A stretch of 64,000 nucleotides of DNA from Mycobacterium sp. UM_WGJ (GCF_000455125.1 NZ_AUWR01000035.1:35805-99804), one strand, 5' to 3'; shown: positions 9,888 through 23,214, counted from the first letter of the stretch. Numbers and translations are program-made. The notes: a model not told the origin generated them from the sequence alone.

Positions 9888-11885
9888 TTACCTGGCAGGC
9901 GATTGGTCATCGTGATCGTGCGAGAACAACGCGGCGGTGCGGGCGATCCGCGGATCGGCCTGCAACTGTTCGAGAGGCGCGGACAGCGGCAGACGCCAAT
10001 TCGGATACTGATCCACGGTGCCGGGCAGGTTGGGCTGACAAGGCTCGGCCAGCACGTCGTAGGGGGAGACCAGTTTCAGCCGGCTCGGGGTGGCCGCCAG
10101 AAAGCGGTGCATGGCGTCGATGATCCGCGGCTCATCCGGAGCCATCTCGTCATGCTCAAGAAACCCTTCGGTACGCAGTAGCTCAAGCCATTCGGCTCGT
10201 TCCTGCTCGGCGGCGGACTGTGCGGCCGCCACGTCGTCGAGCAGACCCCGCTCGGCGCGTGCCCGCACATGCTCGGCGCGGAAGAATCCGGCGGCGGTGG
10301 GCAGGTCGTGGGTAGAGATGCTGGCAGCCACCCGCGACGGCCACTTCGCGGACGGAAGCAACGGCTGGCCGGGGGCCGATTCATCGCGAGTGAACCAGGA
10401 GACCGCGCACCCCAGCATTTCATTGCCGGCCAGCGCGCGGGTGACTTCCGGTTCGACGGTTCCCAGGTCCTCGCCGATGACGACAGCGTTGGCGCGATGC
10501 GCCTCCAGTGCCAGCACCGCGAGCATGACGTCGGCGTCGTAGTGGACATAGGTGCCGCGGTCGGGGCTTTCGCCAGGGGGGATCCACCACAGCCGCCACA
10601 ATCCGGCGACGTGATCGATGCGTACGCCGTCCGCGTGGGCCAGGACGGCCCGCAGCATGTCGCGCACCGCGCGGTAGCCGGTGGCCGCCAAGCGGTCCGG
10701 TCGCCATGGCGGCAGACACCAGTCCTGCCCACGAGGGCTGAACGTATCCGGAGGCGCGCCGACGCTGGCATCAACGGCCAGCACGTCGGCCAGGGCCCAC
10801 GCATCGGCGCCATCGCCGTCGACGCCGACTGCCAGGTCGTGCAGCACGCCCAGCGCCATGCCCGCGTTCTTGGCGGCACTCTGCACCGCCAGCAGCTGCT
10901 CCGTGCAGCGCTGCTGCACCCAAGCATGAAACGCCACCCTCGGCGCGAGCTCCCGCCGTGCGGCGGCCACCGCGGCGCCGGTCGCGTCGTGTAGGGGCGC
11001 AGGCCAGCGGGACCACCGGCTGCCATGGCGTTCGGCCAGCGCGCAGTAGGTCGCCCAGTCACGCAACGCCCGAGTCCGCGACGACTCGTCGAGCGGGCAG
11101 GGGCGCCCTTCAGAACGCCAGAGCAACTCCAGGGCCGCGCGCTTGGCGGCCCAGACGAGGTCGTAGTCGATTCGTGCGGTGTCCGCAGCGACCCGCAGCG
11201 CGTCGACTTCTGCCCGGGTGGCCGAGTCGGCGCGCTGGTAGGCGGCGAGGTCAGCGATGCACAGGGCGAGCGGGTTGGCGAACTGCCGGCTCGAAGGCGT
11301 ATACGGCGACGGCTGCACCGGATACGTCGGTCCCGGTGCGTGCAGCGGATTGAGCAGCACCGCCCCGGCGCCGTGCTCGGCGGCTGTCCACCTCACCCAG
11401 TCCCGCAGGTCCGCCAAGTCCCCGATGCCCCAGGAGCGCGCGGATCGCAACGCGTAGAGCTGCAGCATCCATCCCCAGGTGAGCGGTGCCCGCGGCACCC
11501 GGGCGGGAGCCGCCACCAGCGTGACTTCCTGGCCATCGCGCAGCTGAAGCTGATACCAGCCGGGCGACAGATCGGCGGGCAGTTCATCGCGCACTGCGGT
11601 GCGCTCGCCGCCCTCGCTCACCAGTGCGGCGGCTCCGGAAAACGGTAGGGGGCGTCCGGTCACCCGCACAGCGGCTGTCGGAGGCGAAACGCCCGCACGC
11701 TCGCGTTCATCCAGCCTGGCCAACTCATGGCGGCGGTCGGCCGCACTGCGCGCCTCGACCTCGAGCAGCCGAAGAACCCGGACCACCACGTCTTCGTCCA
11801 CCTGCACCATCTCGCGCCGTTCGTTGCGGTAGGCGGTGGCTACGCCGTGCGCGGTCGCCAGCCGGCGTAGGTCATCGGGCGCCAC
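9888..11885 (-). CDS. malQ: 4-alpha-glucanotransferase MalQ
   Basis: MalQ (amylomaltase, GH77) transfers maltosyl and longer alpha-1,4-glucan segments between acceptors, recycling short maltodextrins. Supporting stretches are GWMLQLYALRSARSWGIGDL, AVLLNPLHAPGPTYPVQPSP, the nucleophile region DGVRIDHVAGLWRLWWIPPG, VIGEDLGTVEPEV (acid) and STHDLPTAAGFFR. The C-terminus contains NLPGTVDQYPNWRLPLS. The start is uncertain: GTG 11885 (VAPDDLRRLATAHGV) gives 665 aa. The open frame extends to 12011, but that extension is composition-poor and intrudes on the treX promoter region. It probably leads the malQ-treS-mak operon. Confidence 0.9.
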   Translation of the reverse strand: MAPDDLRRLATAHGVATAYRNERREMVQVDEDVVVRVLRLLEVEARSAADRRHELARLDERERAGVSPPTAAVRVTGRPLPFSGAAALVSEGGERTAVRDELPADLSPGWYQLQLRDGQEVTLVAAPARVPRAPLTWGWMLQLYALRSARSWGIGDLADLRDWVRWTAAEHGAGAVLLNPLHAPGPTYPVQPSPYTPSSRQFANPLALCIADLAAYQRADSATRAEVDALRVAADTARIDYDLVWAAKRAALELLWRSEGRPCPLDESSRTRALRDWATYCALAERHGSRWSRWPAPLHDATGAAVAAARRELAPRVAFHAWVQQRCTEQLLAVQSAAKNAGMALGVLHDLAVGVDGDGADAWALADVLAVDASVGAPPDTFSPRGQDWCLPPWRPDRLAATGYRAVRDMLRAVLAHADGVRIDHVAGLWRLWWIPPGESPDRGTYVHYDADVMLAVLALEAHRANAVVIGEDLGTVEPEVTRALAGNEMLGCAVSWFTRDESAPGQPLLPSAKWPSRVAASISTHDLPTAAGFFRAEHVRARAERGLLDDVAAAQSAAEQERAEWLELLRTEGFLEHDEMAPDEPRIIDAMHRFLAATPSRLKLVSPYDVLAEPCQPNLPGTVDQYPNWRLPLSAPLEQLQADPRIARTAALFSHDHDDQSPAR

Positions 11886-12040
11886 ACCACGCCTATACCC
11901 GCCTGAGGTGCATTTCAACAGCCAGCACCGAACCGGTCCGTAGGGTCGGAGACGGCGATAGTTTGACCGGCCGGCAGGCGGGTAGCCACAACCCGGTCGG
12001 CGCCGCAGCATCGAAGTATCGAAATTCCTGACGAAATTGG

Positions 12041-14245
<2,205 letters not shown>

Positions 14246-14248
14246 CGC

Positions 14249-16546
14249 ATGGCCAGCCCGGTGCTGTCCACCTACCGGTTGCAGCTGCGGGGCGCAGAAA
14301 GCGGGTTCACGTTCACCTTCGCGGACGCCGAGAATCTACTCGACTATTTCGATGCACTTGGCATTTCGCACCTTTACCTCTCGCCGATCATGACGGCGGT
14401 GCGCGGATCGACACACGGCTACGACGTCGTCGATCCGACCACCGTCTCTGCGGAACTGGGTGGCGCGCAGGGGCTGGCGCGGCTGTCAGCGGCCGCGCGT
14501 GCCCGCGGCATCGGCCTGATCGTCGATATCGTGCCCAATCACGTCGGGGTACAACGGCCGGAGCAGAACCCATGGTGGTGGGACGTGCTGAAGCACGGCC
14601 GATCCTCCCGGTACGCCGCGTTCTTCGACATCGATTGGGGCCTCGGTGACGGCCGAATCATTCTGCCGGTACTGGGCTCTGACGGCGATACTGCCGACCT
14701 GACCGTGGATGGCGAGTCCCTACGCCTGGGTGACCTGGTGTTTCCGATCGCACCCGGAACCGGCGCCGGCAGCGGCGCCGAAGTCCACGATCGCCAGCAC
14801 TATCGACTGGTCGGCTGGCGCAGCGGTAGCTGTGGCTACCGCCGCTTCTTTTCGATCACGTCGTTGGCCGGCCTGCGTCAGGAGGATCGAGCGGTTTTCG
14901 ACGCCTGGCACGCCGAGCCGGCGCGCTGGTTCGACGCTCAGCTCATCGATGGCGTGCGGGTCGATCACCCGGATGGCCTGTCGGATCCGCAGGGATATCT
15001 GCACCGGCTGCGCGCGCTGATCGGACCGGATGCCTGGATCGTCGTCGAAAAGATTCTGGCCGTTGACGAGGCGCTCGATCCCAGCCTGCCGGTCGCCGGC
15101 TCCACCGGTTACGACGCACTACGGGAGATCGGTGGGTTGTTCATCGACCCCAACGGTGAGCCGGCGCTGACCGAGCTGTGTGAAACCGCCGGTGTCGACT
15201 ACCGCGCGATGCCGAACCTGCTGGCCGAGCAGAAGGAGCTCGCGGCTGCCGAGACGCTGGGCAGCGAGCTGGCGCGGCTATGTCGTTGTGTGGTGAGCGC
15301 TACCGGCGCCGAGCATCCGCTGTTGTCCGATGCCATCGTGGCCTTGCTCGGTCACATCGGGGTGTATCGCAGCGACTATCCCGGGTTGGCGACGATAGTG
15401 CCGGTGGCGCTAGCACATACGCTGGCGCAGCAGCCAGAACTCGACGAGCCGCTTGCACTGCTCGCGGCTGCGCTGGCCGACGGTGGGGAAGCAGCGGTGC
15501 GGCTGCAACAGCTGTGCGGAGCGGTGACCGCCAAGGCGACCGAAGACTGCCTGTTCTACCGGGATGCCAGGCTGGTGTCGCTCAACGAAGTCGGCGGCAG
15601 CCCGCAGTATTTCGGTGTGGGCTCGGCCGAGTTTCATCATCGGGCCGCCACGCGGGCTCGGCACTGGCCGCACACGATGACCACGCTGTCCACCCACGAC
15701 ACCAAACGCGGCGAGGATGTCAGGGCACGCATCGGCGTGTTGTCGCAGGTGCCGTCGTTGTGGGCGGAGTTCGTCGCTCGTTGGGAATCGAGGGCTCCCT
15801 CACCCGATCTGGCCACCGGGCTCTTCCTGTGGCAGAACATCTTCGGGGTGTGGCCACTCGACGGTCGAGTGAGCACGGCAGTGCGCGAGCGACTGCATGC
15901 CTATGCCGAAAAGGCGGTTCGCGAGGCGGACCGGCGGACATCGTGGCACGATCCCGACGCAGCGTTCGAGGGCGCGCTGCACCAGTGGCTCGACGACATC
16001 CTCGATGGTCCTATCGCGCAGGAACTGACCGAGTTCGTCGCCGAACTCGCTCCGCACATCGACAGCGACATCCTGGGGCAGAAACTGCTGTCCTTGACCG
16101 TCCCCGGCGTCCCGGACGTCTATCAGGGCACCGAGCTCTGCGATGACAGCTTGGTCGACCCGGACAATCGGCGGCCGGTCGACTACGGTGCACGCCGCGC
16201 AGCGCTGGAGGCCTTGCATCACCCGAAAATGCGGGTGGTCGTTGCGGCACTGCGAATGCGGCGAGCCCGTCCCGACAGCTTCCTGCGCGGCGGCTACCAC
16301 CCGGTGCAGGCGTCAGGACCGGCGTCAGAACATCTCGTGGCCTTTCGCCGGGGCGACGACGTGGTGGTGGCGGTCAGCCGTTGGACGGTGCGCCTGCAGG
16401 GCACCGGATGGGGCGATACGGCTCTCCCGCTGCCCCCCGGGACGTGGTCTGACGCGCTCTCCGGCGCCAGCCACAACGGAATGGTGCGAGCAGTCGAGCT
16501 GTTCGCCGAACTGCCGGTTGTGCTGCTGGAGCGTGTCGATGACTGA
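14249..16546 (+). CDS. treY: malto-oligosyltrehalose synthase TreY
   Basis: TreY isomerises the reducing-end glucose of maltodextrin from an alpha-1,4 to an alpha,alpha-1,1 linkage. The 765-aa protein equals the length of the Mtb homologue. It begins STYRLQLRGAESGFTFTFAD, with LYLSPIMTAVRGSTHGYDVV, DIVPNHVGVQRPEQNPWWWD, the nucleophile area LIDGVRVDHPDGLSDPQGYL and IVVEKILAVDE. THDTKRGEDVRARI and VPGVPDVYQGTELCDDSLVD are also characteristic. ATG 14249 lies three bases after the treX stop. Its 3' end overlaps treZ by eight bases. Confidence 0.95.
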   Translation: MASPVLSTYRLQLRGAESGFTFTFADAENLLDYFDALGISHLYLSPIMTAVRGSTHGYDVVDPTTVSAELGGAQGLARLSAAARARGIGLIVDIVPNHVGVQRPEQNPWWWDVLKHGRSSRYAAFFDIDWGLGDGRIILPVLGSDGDTADLTVDGESLRLGDLVFPIAPGTGAGSGAEVHDRQHYRLVGWRSGSCGYRRFFSITSLAGLRQEDRAVFDAWHAEPARWFDAQLIDGVRVDHPDGLSDPQGYLHRLRALIGPDAWIVVEKILAVDEALDPSLPVAGSTGYDALREIGGLFIDPNGEPALTELCETAGVDYRAMPNLLAEQKELAAAETLGSELARLCRCVVSATGAEHPLLSDAIVALLGHIGVYRSDYPGLATIVPVALAHTLAQQPELDEPLALLAAALADGGEAAVRLQQLCGAVTAKATEDCLFYRDARLVSLNEVGGSPQYFGVGSAEFHHRAATRARHWPHTMTTLSTHDTKRGEDVRARIGVLSQVPSLWAEFVARWESRAPSPDLATGLFLWQNIFGVWPLDGRVSTAVRERLHAYAEKAVREADRRTSWHDPDAAFEGALHQWLDDILDGPIAQELTEFVAELAPHIDSDILGQKLLSLTVPGVPDVYQGTELCDDSLVDPDNRRPVDYGARRAALEALHHPKMRVVVAALRMRRARPDSFLRGGYHPVQASGPASEHLVAFRRGDDVVVAVSRWTVRLQGTGWGDTALPLPPGTWSDALSGASHNGMVRAVELFAELPVVLLERVDD

Positions 16547-18263
16547 GTTCGCCGTCTGGGCACCAACCCCGGCAGTCGTGGGTCTCGATGTCGACGGGGT
16601 AGCGCATCCGATGGACCGTTCCGACGGTGGGTGGTGGCGGGCGAGGCTCGACGTGGCGCCCGATGCCCGCTACGGGTTTCTGCTCGATGACGACCCGCAG
16701 GTTCTCCCCGATCCGCGGTCGGCCCGCCAGCCCGACGGCGTGCACGCGCGCTCGGCGGTGTGGGACGAGGAGAGCCTGACCTGGACCGACCACGACTGGG
16801 CGGGACGGCCCGTCGAAGGTGCGGTGATCTATGAAATGCACGTCGGCACTTTCACGCCCGCCGGCACCTTCGATTCCGCCGTCGCCAAACTGGATCACCT
16901 GGTCGACCTGGGTGTCGACTTCGTCGAACTCATGCCGGTCAACGCCTTTTCCGGCACGCACGGCTGGGGCTATGACGGGGTGCTGTGGTACGCCGTGCAT
17001 GAGCCCTACGGCGGCCCGAACGGCTTGGCGCGCTTTGTCGATGCCTGCCACGGCCGGGGCCTGGGGGTACTGATCGACGTCGTCTTCAACCACCTGGGTC
17101 CGTCCGGCAACTACCTTCCCCGCTTCGGGCCGTATCTGTCGGGGGCACATAACCCGTGGGGCAATGCCATCAACATCGATGGCCCGGATTCCGACGAAGT
17201 GCGCCGCTACATCATCGACTGTGCGCTGCGCTGGATGCGGGTGTTCCGCGTCGATGGCCTACGGCTGGATGCCGTACACGCGCTGGTGGACACCACAGCC
17301 ATCAATATTCTCGAAGAGCTGGCGGCCGAAACCGATGCGCTTGCCGCGCGGTTGGGGCGTCCGCTGTCACTCATCGCGGAAAGTGACCGCAACGATCCGC
17401 GCACCGTCACCCGCCGCGAAGACGGTGGCTACGGGATCACCGCGCAATGGGATGACGACATCCACCACGCCATCCACACCGCGGTATCCGGTGAGCGGCA
17501 AGGCTATTACGCCGATTTCGGCAGCATGGCCACTTTGGCGACCACCCTGCGTAACGGCTTTTTCCATGCGGCCACGTACTCCTCGTTTCGCCGCCGGCGG
17601 CACGGGCGTCCGCTGCCGATCTCGCAGATTCCGGCCACCCGCCTGTTGGCCTATACGTGCACCCACGATCAGGTCGGCAACCGAGCGCTCGGCGACCGTC
17701 CGTCGCAGAACCTGACGGCCGGGCAACTCGCGGTAAAGGCTGCACTGGTACTGCTGTCGCCCTACACCGCAATGCTTTTCATGGGAGAGGAGTGGGGCGC
17801 GCGTACCCCTTTTCAGTTCTTCACCGCACATGAGGACCCGCAGGTGGCACGCGCCACCGCCGAGGGCCGCAAAGCCGAATTCGCCGAGCACGGCTGGGAT
17901 GCCGACGACATCCCCGACCCGCAGGATCCCGAAACCTACCAGCGGTCCAAGCTGGCCTGGCGCGAGCTCGAGGAGCAACACCACCTGCGGCTGTTGCGCC
18001 TCTACAGGTCGCTGATCGGACTTCGCGCTGAAGTCGGTCCGGCCGGACCTTGGTTGAGCCAGCTGGTGATCGACTACGACGAGGGCCGGCGATGGCTCGT
18101 CATGCACCGCGGTCCGCTCCTGGTGGCGTGCAATCTCAGCGAGGACACGGTGAGCGTGCCGGTCCACGGCGAGCTGGTACTGGCGTGGGGATCACCGGCG
18201 GTCGGGCCTGAGACCACCCGACTGCCCGGGCATTCGTTCGCGGTCCTGCGACCGGCTCCATGA
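16539..18263 (+). CDS. treZ: malto-oligosyltrehalose trehalohydrolase TreZ
   Basis: TreZ releases trehalose from the maltooligosyl trehalose made by TreY, completing the TreX-TreY-TreZ route. The 574-aa protein starts MTEFAVWAPTPAVVGLDVDG. It has GAVIYEMHVGTFTPAGTFD, DVVFNHLGPSGNYLP, the nucleophile region FRVDGLRLDAVHALVD, LIAESDRNDPRTVTR (acid), THDQVGNRALGDR and LLFMGEEWGARTPFQFFTAH-like stretches typical of GH13_10. The start is ATG 16539, overlapping the treY stop by eight bases; the open frame back to 16143 is only treY in another frame. A 216-bp gap to the nitrate reductase gene follows. Confidence 0.95.
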   Translation: MTEFAVWAPTPAVVGLDVDGVAHPMDRSDGGWWRARLDVAPDARYGFLLDDDPQVLPDPRSARQPDGVHARSAVWDEESLTWTDHDWAGRPVEGAVIYEMHVGTFTPAGTFDSAVAKLDHLVDLGVDFVELMPVNAFSGTHGWGYDGVLWYAVHEPYGGPNGLARFVDACHGRGLGVLIDVVFNHLGPSGNYLPRFGPYLSGAHNPWGNAINIDGPDSDEVRRYIIDCALRWMRVFRVDGLRLDAVHALVDTTAINILEELAAETDALAARLGRPLSLIAESDRNDPRTVTRREDGGYGITAQWDDDIHHAIHTAVSGERQGYYADFGSMATLATTLRNGFFHAATYSSFRRRRHGRPLPISQIPATRLLAYTCTHDQVGNRALGDRPSQNLTAGQLAVKAALVLLSPYTAMLFMGEEWGARTPFQFFTAHEDPQVARATAEGRKAEFAEHGWDADDIPDPQDPETYQRSKLAWRELEEQHHLRLLRLYRSLIGLRAEVGPAGPWLSQLVIDYDEGRRWLVMHRGPLLVACNLSEDTVSVPVHGELVLAWGSPAVGPETTRLPGHSFAVLRPAP

Positions 18264-18479
18264 GCTCCCTACCGACGCTGTAGGGCCCGCAACTCGTTCC
18301 TGCGCAGCATTGTGGCCGCTGTCACGTAGTGCTTCGCTCGGCGGATCGGACCTGGTCAGCGAAGGTGGCCGGCGATACTGCAGGAATATCGCAACGCGTG
18401 GTAATGGTGACGAAATGATCTTGAAACCTGCGGGCGGCAGGGTGACGACGAGGCTCGCAACCGCAGGAGGTGACCTTCC
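18264..18479. other. intergenic region between treZ and the nitrate reductase gene
   Basis: This 216-bp region holds no gene I can support. It ends in an unusually good ribosome site, AGGAGGTGA at 18465-18473, seven bases before ATG 18480. Nitrogen control by GlnR would be expected, but I could not find a convincing GlnR box by eye. Confidence 0.5.
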
Positions 18480-21400
18480 ATGCCCGCGCAAAACGACTCC
18501 CAGCATGCAGAGGTCGTCTCCACGCTGTGTGCCTACTGCGGGGTCGGATGCGGCCTGGTGCTGCAGGTCGAGACCGACGCGGTCACCGGGCGCCGCCGGG
18601 TAGTCAAATCCAGCGGTGACCCATCCCACCCGACCAACTCCGGCCGGCTGTGCACCAAGGGTGCCACCACCGCGGATCTGCTCGCCGCGCCCGGCCGACT
18701 GGCGTCCGCGTTCATGCGGCCCGGCCGCGACGAGCCCGTCGAACCGACTGACATCGATACCGCCATCACCCACTGCGCCGGCCGGTTGCGGGCGATCATC
18801 GACGAGCAAGGACCCGACGCCGTAGCGCTCTACGTTTCCGGGCAGATGTCCACCGAGGCGCAGTACCTGGCGAACAAGCTCGCCAAGGGCTTTATCGGCA
18901 CCAACCAGATCGAGTCCAACTCGCGACTGTGTATGGCCAGCGCCGGCAGCGGCTACAAGCAGTCACTCGGCGCCGACGGGCCGCCCGGCTCCTATCAGGA
19001 CTTCGATCACGCCGACGTGTTCCTCGTGATCGGCGCGAATATGGCCGACTGCCACCCGATTCTGTTCCTGCGGATGATGGACCGCGTCAAGGCCGGCGCC
19101 AAGCTGATCGTCGTCGATCCACGTCGCAGTGCCACCGCGGAGAAGGCCGACCTGTACTTGCAGATCGCACCCGGAACCGATCTGGCGCTGCTCAATGGGC
19201 TGCTGCATCTGATCGTCGCGAATGGCCACACCGACGACGAGTTTATCGCCGAGCACACGCAGGGCTGGGAGGTCATGCCCAGCTTCCTTGAGCAGTTCAC
19301 GCCGGAGGCGGTGGCTGAGCTCACCGGACTCTCCGAAGCTGACATTCGCACTGCCGCAGCATGGATCGGCGAGGCGGACAACTGGATGAGTTGCTGGACG
19401 ATGGGACTCAACCAGAGCACCCATGGAACCTGGAACACCAACGCCATCTGCAATCTGCACCTGGCCACCGGGGCGATCTGCAAGACGGGCAGCGGACCGT
19501 TCTCCCTGACCGGTCAGCCCAACGCGATGGGTGGCCGAGAAATGGGCTACCTGGGCCCAGGACTGCCAGGCCAGCGCAGCGTCGTCTCGGCCGACGACCG
19601 AGAATTCGTCGAGGACATCTGGGATATCCCACGCGGCTCGCTGCGCGCCGAGCTGGGCACCGGCACCATCGACATGTTCTCGCGGATGGCCGACGGCCAG
19701 ATCAAGGCGTGCTGGATCATCTGCACCAACCCGGTTGCGACGGTGGCGAATCGGAAGACCGTGCTGGAAGGGCTGGAACGGGCCGAGCTGGTGATCGCCC
19801 AGGATGCCTTCGCCGACAACGAGACTGCCGCCTACGCCGACGTGCTGTTGCCGGCTGCGCTGTGGAGTGAGTGTGACGGAGTGATGGTCAACTCCGAGCG
19901 CAATCTCACGCTCTTTCAAAAGGCGGTCGACCCGGTCGGCCAATCGCTGCCGGACTGGCAGATCATCGCCCGCATCGCGGCAGAGATGGGATACGCCAAG
20001 GCGTTCGACTACTCGAGCGCTGAGGAGGTGTTCGAAGAGATCAAACTATTCGCCAACCCCAAGACCGGCTACGACCTACGCGGCATCAGCTACGAGCGAT
20101 TGCGCCGGACGCCGATTCAGTGGCCCTGCCCGCCGGAGAGTACGCGAGATCGCCACCCCATCCGCTATCTCAACGACGGGGCGAGTCAGACGCGGCTGGT
20201 CCGCGAAGACGGCAGCGTGCCGCGGTTGGCTTTCGCGACCGAGTCCGGCCGCGCGGTCTTCTGCGCCCGCCCGCATCTGCTGCCCGCCGAGATGCCCGAT
20301 GACGACTATCCGTACCTGCTCAACACCGGACGGCTGCCGCATCAGTGGCACACCATGACCAAGACCGGAAAGGTCGCCAAGCTCAACAAGCTCAATCCGG
20401 GCCCGTTCGTGGAGATCCACCCCGACGACGCCGTCCGGCTGGGCATCGTCGACGACGACCCGGTGGAGATCGCCTCGCGCCGGGGCCGGGCCGTGCTGCC
20501 GGCGGTGGTCACCGACCGGGTGCGTCCGGGGAACTGCTTCGCGCCGTTTCACTGGAATGACGTCTTCGGTGAGTACCTGTCGATCAACGCCGTCACCAAT
20601 GACGCCGTTGACCCGACATCGCAACAGCCTGAGTACAAGGCATGTGCGGTGACCTTGGCCAAGGTGGTGGTCGAATCGCCGCGCGAGCTGGAAGCACCCC
20701 CTACGTCGCAGGCCGGCCAGGTCAGCTTGGACCGGGTGGACACCCTCATCGAATTATTCGGGCTCAGTGGGGAATCGGTGACCACCGTGCCCTCATTCGC
20801 TCCCATGGAGCGCATCTATCTGAGTGGGTTGCTGACCGCGCTCCGGACCGAGGCGGGGCGCAGCGCAACCGGTGTGCCGACGGTGCCGGCCAATGCCCCG
20901 CTGGAGCCGGCCACCCGCATGTGGGTCGACGGCCTGCTGGCCGGGCTGTACTCCCGGCACCCAACGCCGGCGAGCCTGCCGGCCGAGGGGTTGCGCCCAG
21001 AGTCGATCGTGGTGCTGTGGGCCTCGCAGACCGGCAACGCCGAAGAGGTGGCCGCCCGCTGCGCGGCCCACCTCGGCGAGGCCGGACTGCCGGTCGCCTT
21101 GCACACGATGAACGACTTCCCGGTGACCGGCCTGTCGGCAACCCGACAGCTGATCGTGGTCTCCAGCACCACCGGTGACGGTGACCCGCCCGACAACGGC
21201 GCTGCCCTGTGGGAAGAGCTGTCCGGTGACGGGACACCACAACTCACCGACACGCGCTACGCCGTGTTGGCGCTGGGTGACTCCAACTACGACGACTTCT
21301 GTGGTTATGGACGCAAACTCGACACCCGGCTGGCCGAACTCGGCGCCACCCGAATCCTGGACCGTGTCGACTGCGAGCCGGATTACGACGACGCCGTGGA

Positions 21401-22622
21401 CGAATGGTTCAGAACGCTGCGCGGGGCGCTGAGCGCCGCGCCGACTCCGGCTGTGACGCAGGGTGCGACGCCCGTGGCTGCCCGCTCGTTGAGGGCACCG
21501 GGCCGGTACAGCAGGAAGAACCCGCTGCTCACCAGGCTGATGCGCAACACCGTGCTCAGCGGCCCGGGTTCGACGAAGGAGGTGCGGCAGCTGGTGTTCG
21601 CACTCCCGGAAAAGACGCTGAGCTATCAGGCCGGTGATGCACTCGGGGTGTGGCCACGCAACAGCACCGCGCTGGTAGAAGAATGGCTGACGGTGACCGG
21701 CGTCGACGGCACGCACGTCGTCGAAGTCGCCGGCCACGGTTCGATGCCGTTGCGGCAGGCGCTGGTCGAACGATTCGAAATCGCCCGTATCACCGGTGAT
21801 TTGCTGCGGTTCGTGGCGCAGCACAGCCAAGATCGCGAGCTCGCCGACCTGTTGCGGCCGGAGAACAAGGCTGCGCTGGCGGATTGGATGTGGGGTCGCC
21901 AGTCAGTGGATGTGCTGGCCGCAACTCCGATTCGGGCCGCCGTCGACGACTGGCTCGGCGTCCTCAAACCGCTGACACCGCGGATGTACTCGATTTCGTC
22001 GGCATGTGTCGACAACCCCGGCGAGGTGCACGTGACGGTAGGCGCGGTGCGCTATGAGTGCCGGGGCGTGCCGCGCGGCGGCGTGTGCTCCACATATCTG
22101 GCGGACCGAAGCGACGATGCCGAGATCGGCATATTCGTACAGCCCGCCAACCATTTCCGGCCGCCGGCGGACCCCGACGCCCCGATGATCATGATCGGGC
22201 CGGGCACCGGCGTCGCACCGTTCCGCGGCTTCCTGCAGCAGCGCCGCGCGCTCGGGCATCGCGGCCGGAACTGGTTGTTCTTCGGCGAACGCAATGCCGC
22301 CACCGATTTCTACTATCGCGATGAGCTCAGGGACATGCACGCCAGCGGTTTTCTCACCGAACTCGATCTGGCTTTCTCCCGCGATCAGCCCGAGAAGGTC
22401 TACGTACAAGACTTGCTCCGCGCTCGCGGCGCCGAAGTGTGGGAGTGGTTGCAGGACGGCGCACACCTCTACGTGTGTGGCGATGCCAGCCAGATGGCCA
22501 AGGAGGTCGACCGCGCGATCTGCGATATCGCCGCGCGACATGGGTTGCTCGCACGAGACGCCGCGAAAGCCCATGTGCGGGCGCTGTCATCCGCCGGTCG
22601 CTACCAGCGCGACGTGTACTGA
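18480..22622 (+). CDS. narB: assimilatory nitrate reductase fused to CysJ-like diflavin reductase
   Basis: The 1380-aa product joins a molybdopterin nitrate reductase to a flavodoxin/FAD/NADPH reductase. Residues 1-60 carry a [4Fe-4S] set, Cys17, Cys20, Cys24 and Cys58 ([19 protein letters not shown]). Residues to about 750 form the bis-MGD domain, with a likely Mo-ligand Cys in [12 protein letters not shown] and [19 protein letters not shown]. From about 840 comes the flavodoxin fold ([27 protein letters not shown]). It is followed by the FAD domain ([19 protein letters not shown]) and the NADPH domain ([36 protein letters not shown]-terminal YQRDVY). It would reduce nitrate to nitrite in the cytoplasm with its own NADPH-fed electron supply. 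No nitrite reductase gene is in the window. Confidence 0.9.
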   Translation: MPAQNDSQHAEVVSTLCAYCGVGCGLVLQVETDAVTGRRRVVKSSGDPSHPTNSGRLCTKGATTADLLAAPGRLASAFMRPGRDEPVEPTDIDTAITHCAGRLRAIIDEQGPDAVALYVSGQMSTEAQYLANKLAKGFIGTNQIESNSRLCMASAGSGYKQSLGADGPPGSYQDFDHADVFLVIGANMADCHPILFLRMMDRVKAGAKLIVVDPRRSATAEKADLYLQIAPGTDLALLNGLLHLIVANGHTDDEFIAEHTQGWEVMPSFLEQFTPEAVAELTGLSEADIRTAAAWIGEADNWMSCWTMGLNQSTHGTWNTNAICNLHLATGAICKTGSGPFSLTGQPNAMGGREMGYLGPGLPGQRSVVSADDREFVEDIWDIPRGSLRAELGTGTIDMFSRMADGQIKACWIICTNPVATVANRKTVLEGLERAELVIAQDAFADNETAAYADVLLPAALWSECDGVMVNSERNLTLFQKAVDPVGQSLPDWQIIARIAAEMGYAKAFDYSSAEEVFEEIKLFANPKTGYDLRGISYERLRRTPIQWPCPPESTRDRHPIRYLNDGASQTRLVREDGSVPRLAFATESGRAVFCARPHLLPAEMPDDDYPYLLNTGRLPHQWHTMTKTGKVAKLNKLNPGPFVEIHPDDAVRLGIVDDDPVEIASRRGRAVLPAVVTDRVRPGNCFAPFHWNDVFGEYLSINAVTNDAVDPTSQQPEYKACAVTLAKVVVESPRELEAPPTSQAGQVSLDRVDTLIELFGLSGESVTTVPSFAPMERIYLSGLLTALRTEAGRSATGVPTVPANAPLEPATRMWVDGLLAGLYSRHPTPASLPAEGLRPESIVVLWASQTGNAEEVAARCAAHLGEAGLPVALHTMNDFPVTGLSATRQLIVVSSTTGDGDPPDNGAALWEELSGDGTPQLTDTRYAVLALGDSNYDDFCGYGRKLDTRLAELGATRILDRVDCEPDYDDAVDEWFRTLRGALSAAPTPAVTQGATPVAARSLRAPGRYSRKNPLLTRLMRNTVLSGPGSTKEVRQLVFALPEKTLSYQAGDALGVWPRNSTALVEEWLTVTGVDGTHVVEVAGHGSMPLRQALVERFEIARITGDLLRFVAQHSQDRELADLLRPENKAALADWMWGRQSVDVLAATPIRAAVDDWLGVLKPLTPRMYSISSACVDNPGEVHVTVGAVRYECRGVPRGGVCSTYLADRSDDAEIGIFVQPANHFRPPADPDAPMIMIGPGTGVAPFRGFLQQRRALGHRGRNWLFFGERNAATDFYYRDELRDMHASGFLTELDLAFSRDQPEKVYVQDLLRARGAEVWEWLQDGAHLYVCGDASQMAKEVDRAICDIAARHGLLARDAAKAHVRALSSAGRYQRDVY

Positions 22623-22642
22623 GTGCCTGGGGGTCAGAACAC
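22614..22642. terminator. hairpin spanning both stop codons, narB / Rv3572-like junction
   Basis: GTGTACTGA (22614-22622) and TCAGAACAC (22634-22642) are inverted repeats with one mismatch and an 11-base loop. The two genes are convergent and each stop codon sits inside one arm. A bidirectional terminator is the likely role; there is no U-tract. Confidence 0.45.
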
Positions 22643-23191
22643 GGTCTGGGCGCAGGTGGACGGCGTGGTCAGGTTCACTCCGGCGTAGACCACCTGCACG
22701 TGAGTGCAGACGATCACGTTGGCGTCGGTCTTGGGGCGCCCGGTGGAGTATTCCAGGACGTCGATGCTGCCGTTGGTCTGGTATTTCTCCGGCGGGCCCT
22801 CGCCGTAGTACATCGACTGGATCACCGCGCCGGTGCCGTCCTTGAACACCTTGGTGCCCGGGCCGCCACGGTCTTTGAACCAGCCCTCACCGCCGTCGGT
22901 GTGTACATCCAGATAGGCGGTGCGCTTCGACGAGCGGATCTCGGTGCTCTGGCGGGCCCACAGATCCGGCGGGAACCCGGTCATGCCCTCGGGCGTCTGC
23001 AGCTGCACCCCGACGGTGAACCGGCACAGCGGGGGAGCGCTGCAGTCGACCCAGCTGTGAGTCTGCAGTTGATCGGCGTCATTGACCGGGAACAACGTGG
23101 TCTTGGTGTCACTGGCCGCCGACGCAGTCGCGGCCGGGATCAGCGCCGCCAGCAACGTCAACGCGGCCGGGATCATCAGCAACCGCTTCAT
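22634..23191 (-). CDS. secreted protein of unknown function, positional counterpart of Rv3572
   Basis: The 185-aa product starts MKRLLMIPAALTLLAALIPA, a Sec signal peptide with likely cleavage near ATASA. The mature protein, from about residue 27, has two cysteine-containing segments (VDCSAPPLCRF; IVCTHVQV and STCAQTVF), suggesting disulfides in an exported domain. I recognise no catalytic motif. It follows kshB by 23 bp on the same strand, as Rv3572 follows kshB in Mtb, so it should share KstR control. The start is ATG 23191, just before a hydrophobic helix; the longer open frame upstream overlaps kshB and lacks gene-like composition. Confidence 0.75.
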   Translation of the reverse strand: MKRLLMIPAALTLLAALIPAATASAASDTKTTLFPVNDADQLQTHSWVDCSAPPLCRFTVGVQLQTPEGMTGFPPDLWARQSTEIRSSKRTAYLDVHTDGGEGWFKDRGGPGTKVFKDGTGAVIQSMYYGEGPPEKYQTNGSIDVLEYSTGRPKTDANVIVCTHVQVVYAGVNLTTPSTCAQTVF

Positions 23192-23214
23192 GTCGCACCA
23201 ACCTAGACCGGACA

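Noticed and set aside
18264-18479. GlnR operator before the nitrate reductase gene
   Set aside because: Only scattered half-site-like GTGAC and GAAAC were seen, not at the required spacing.
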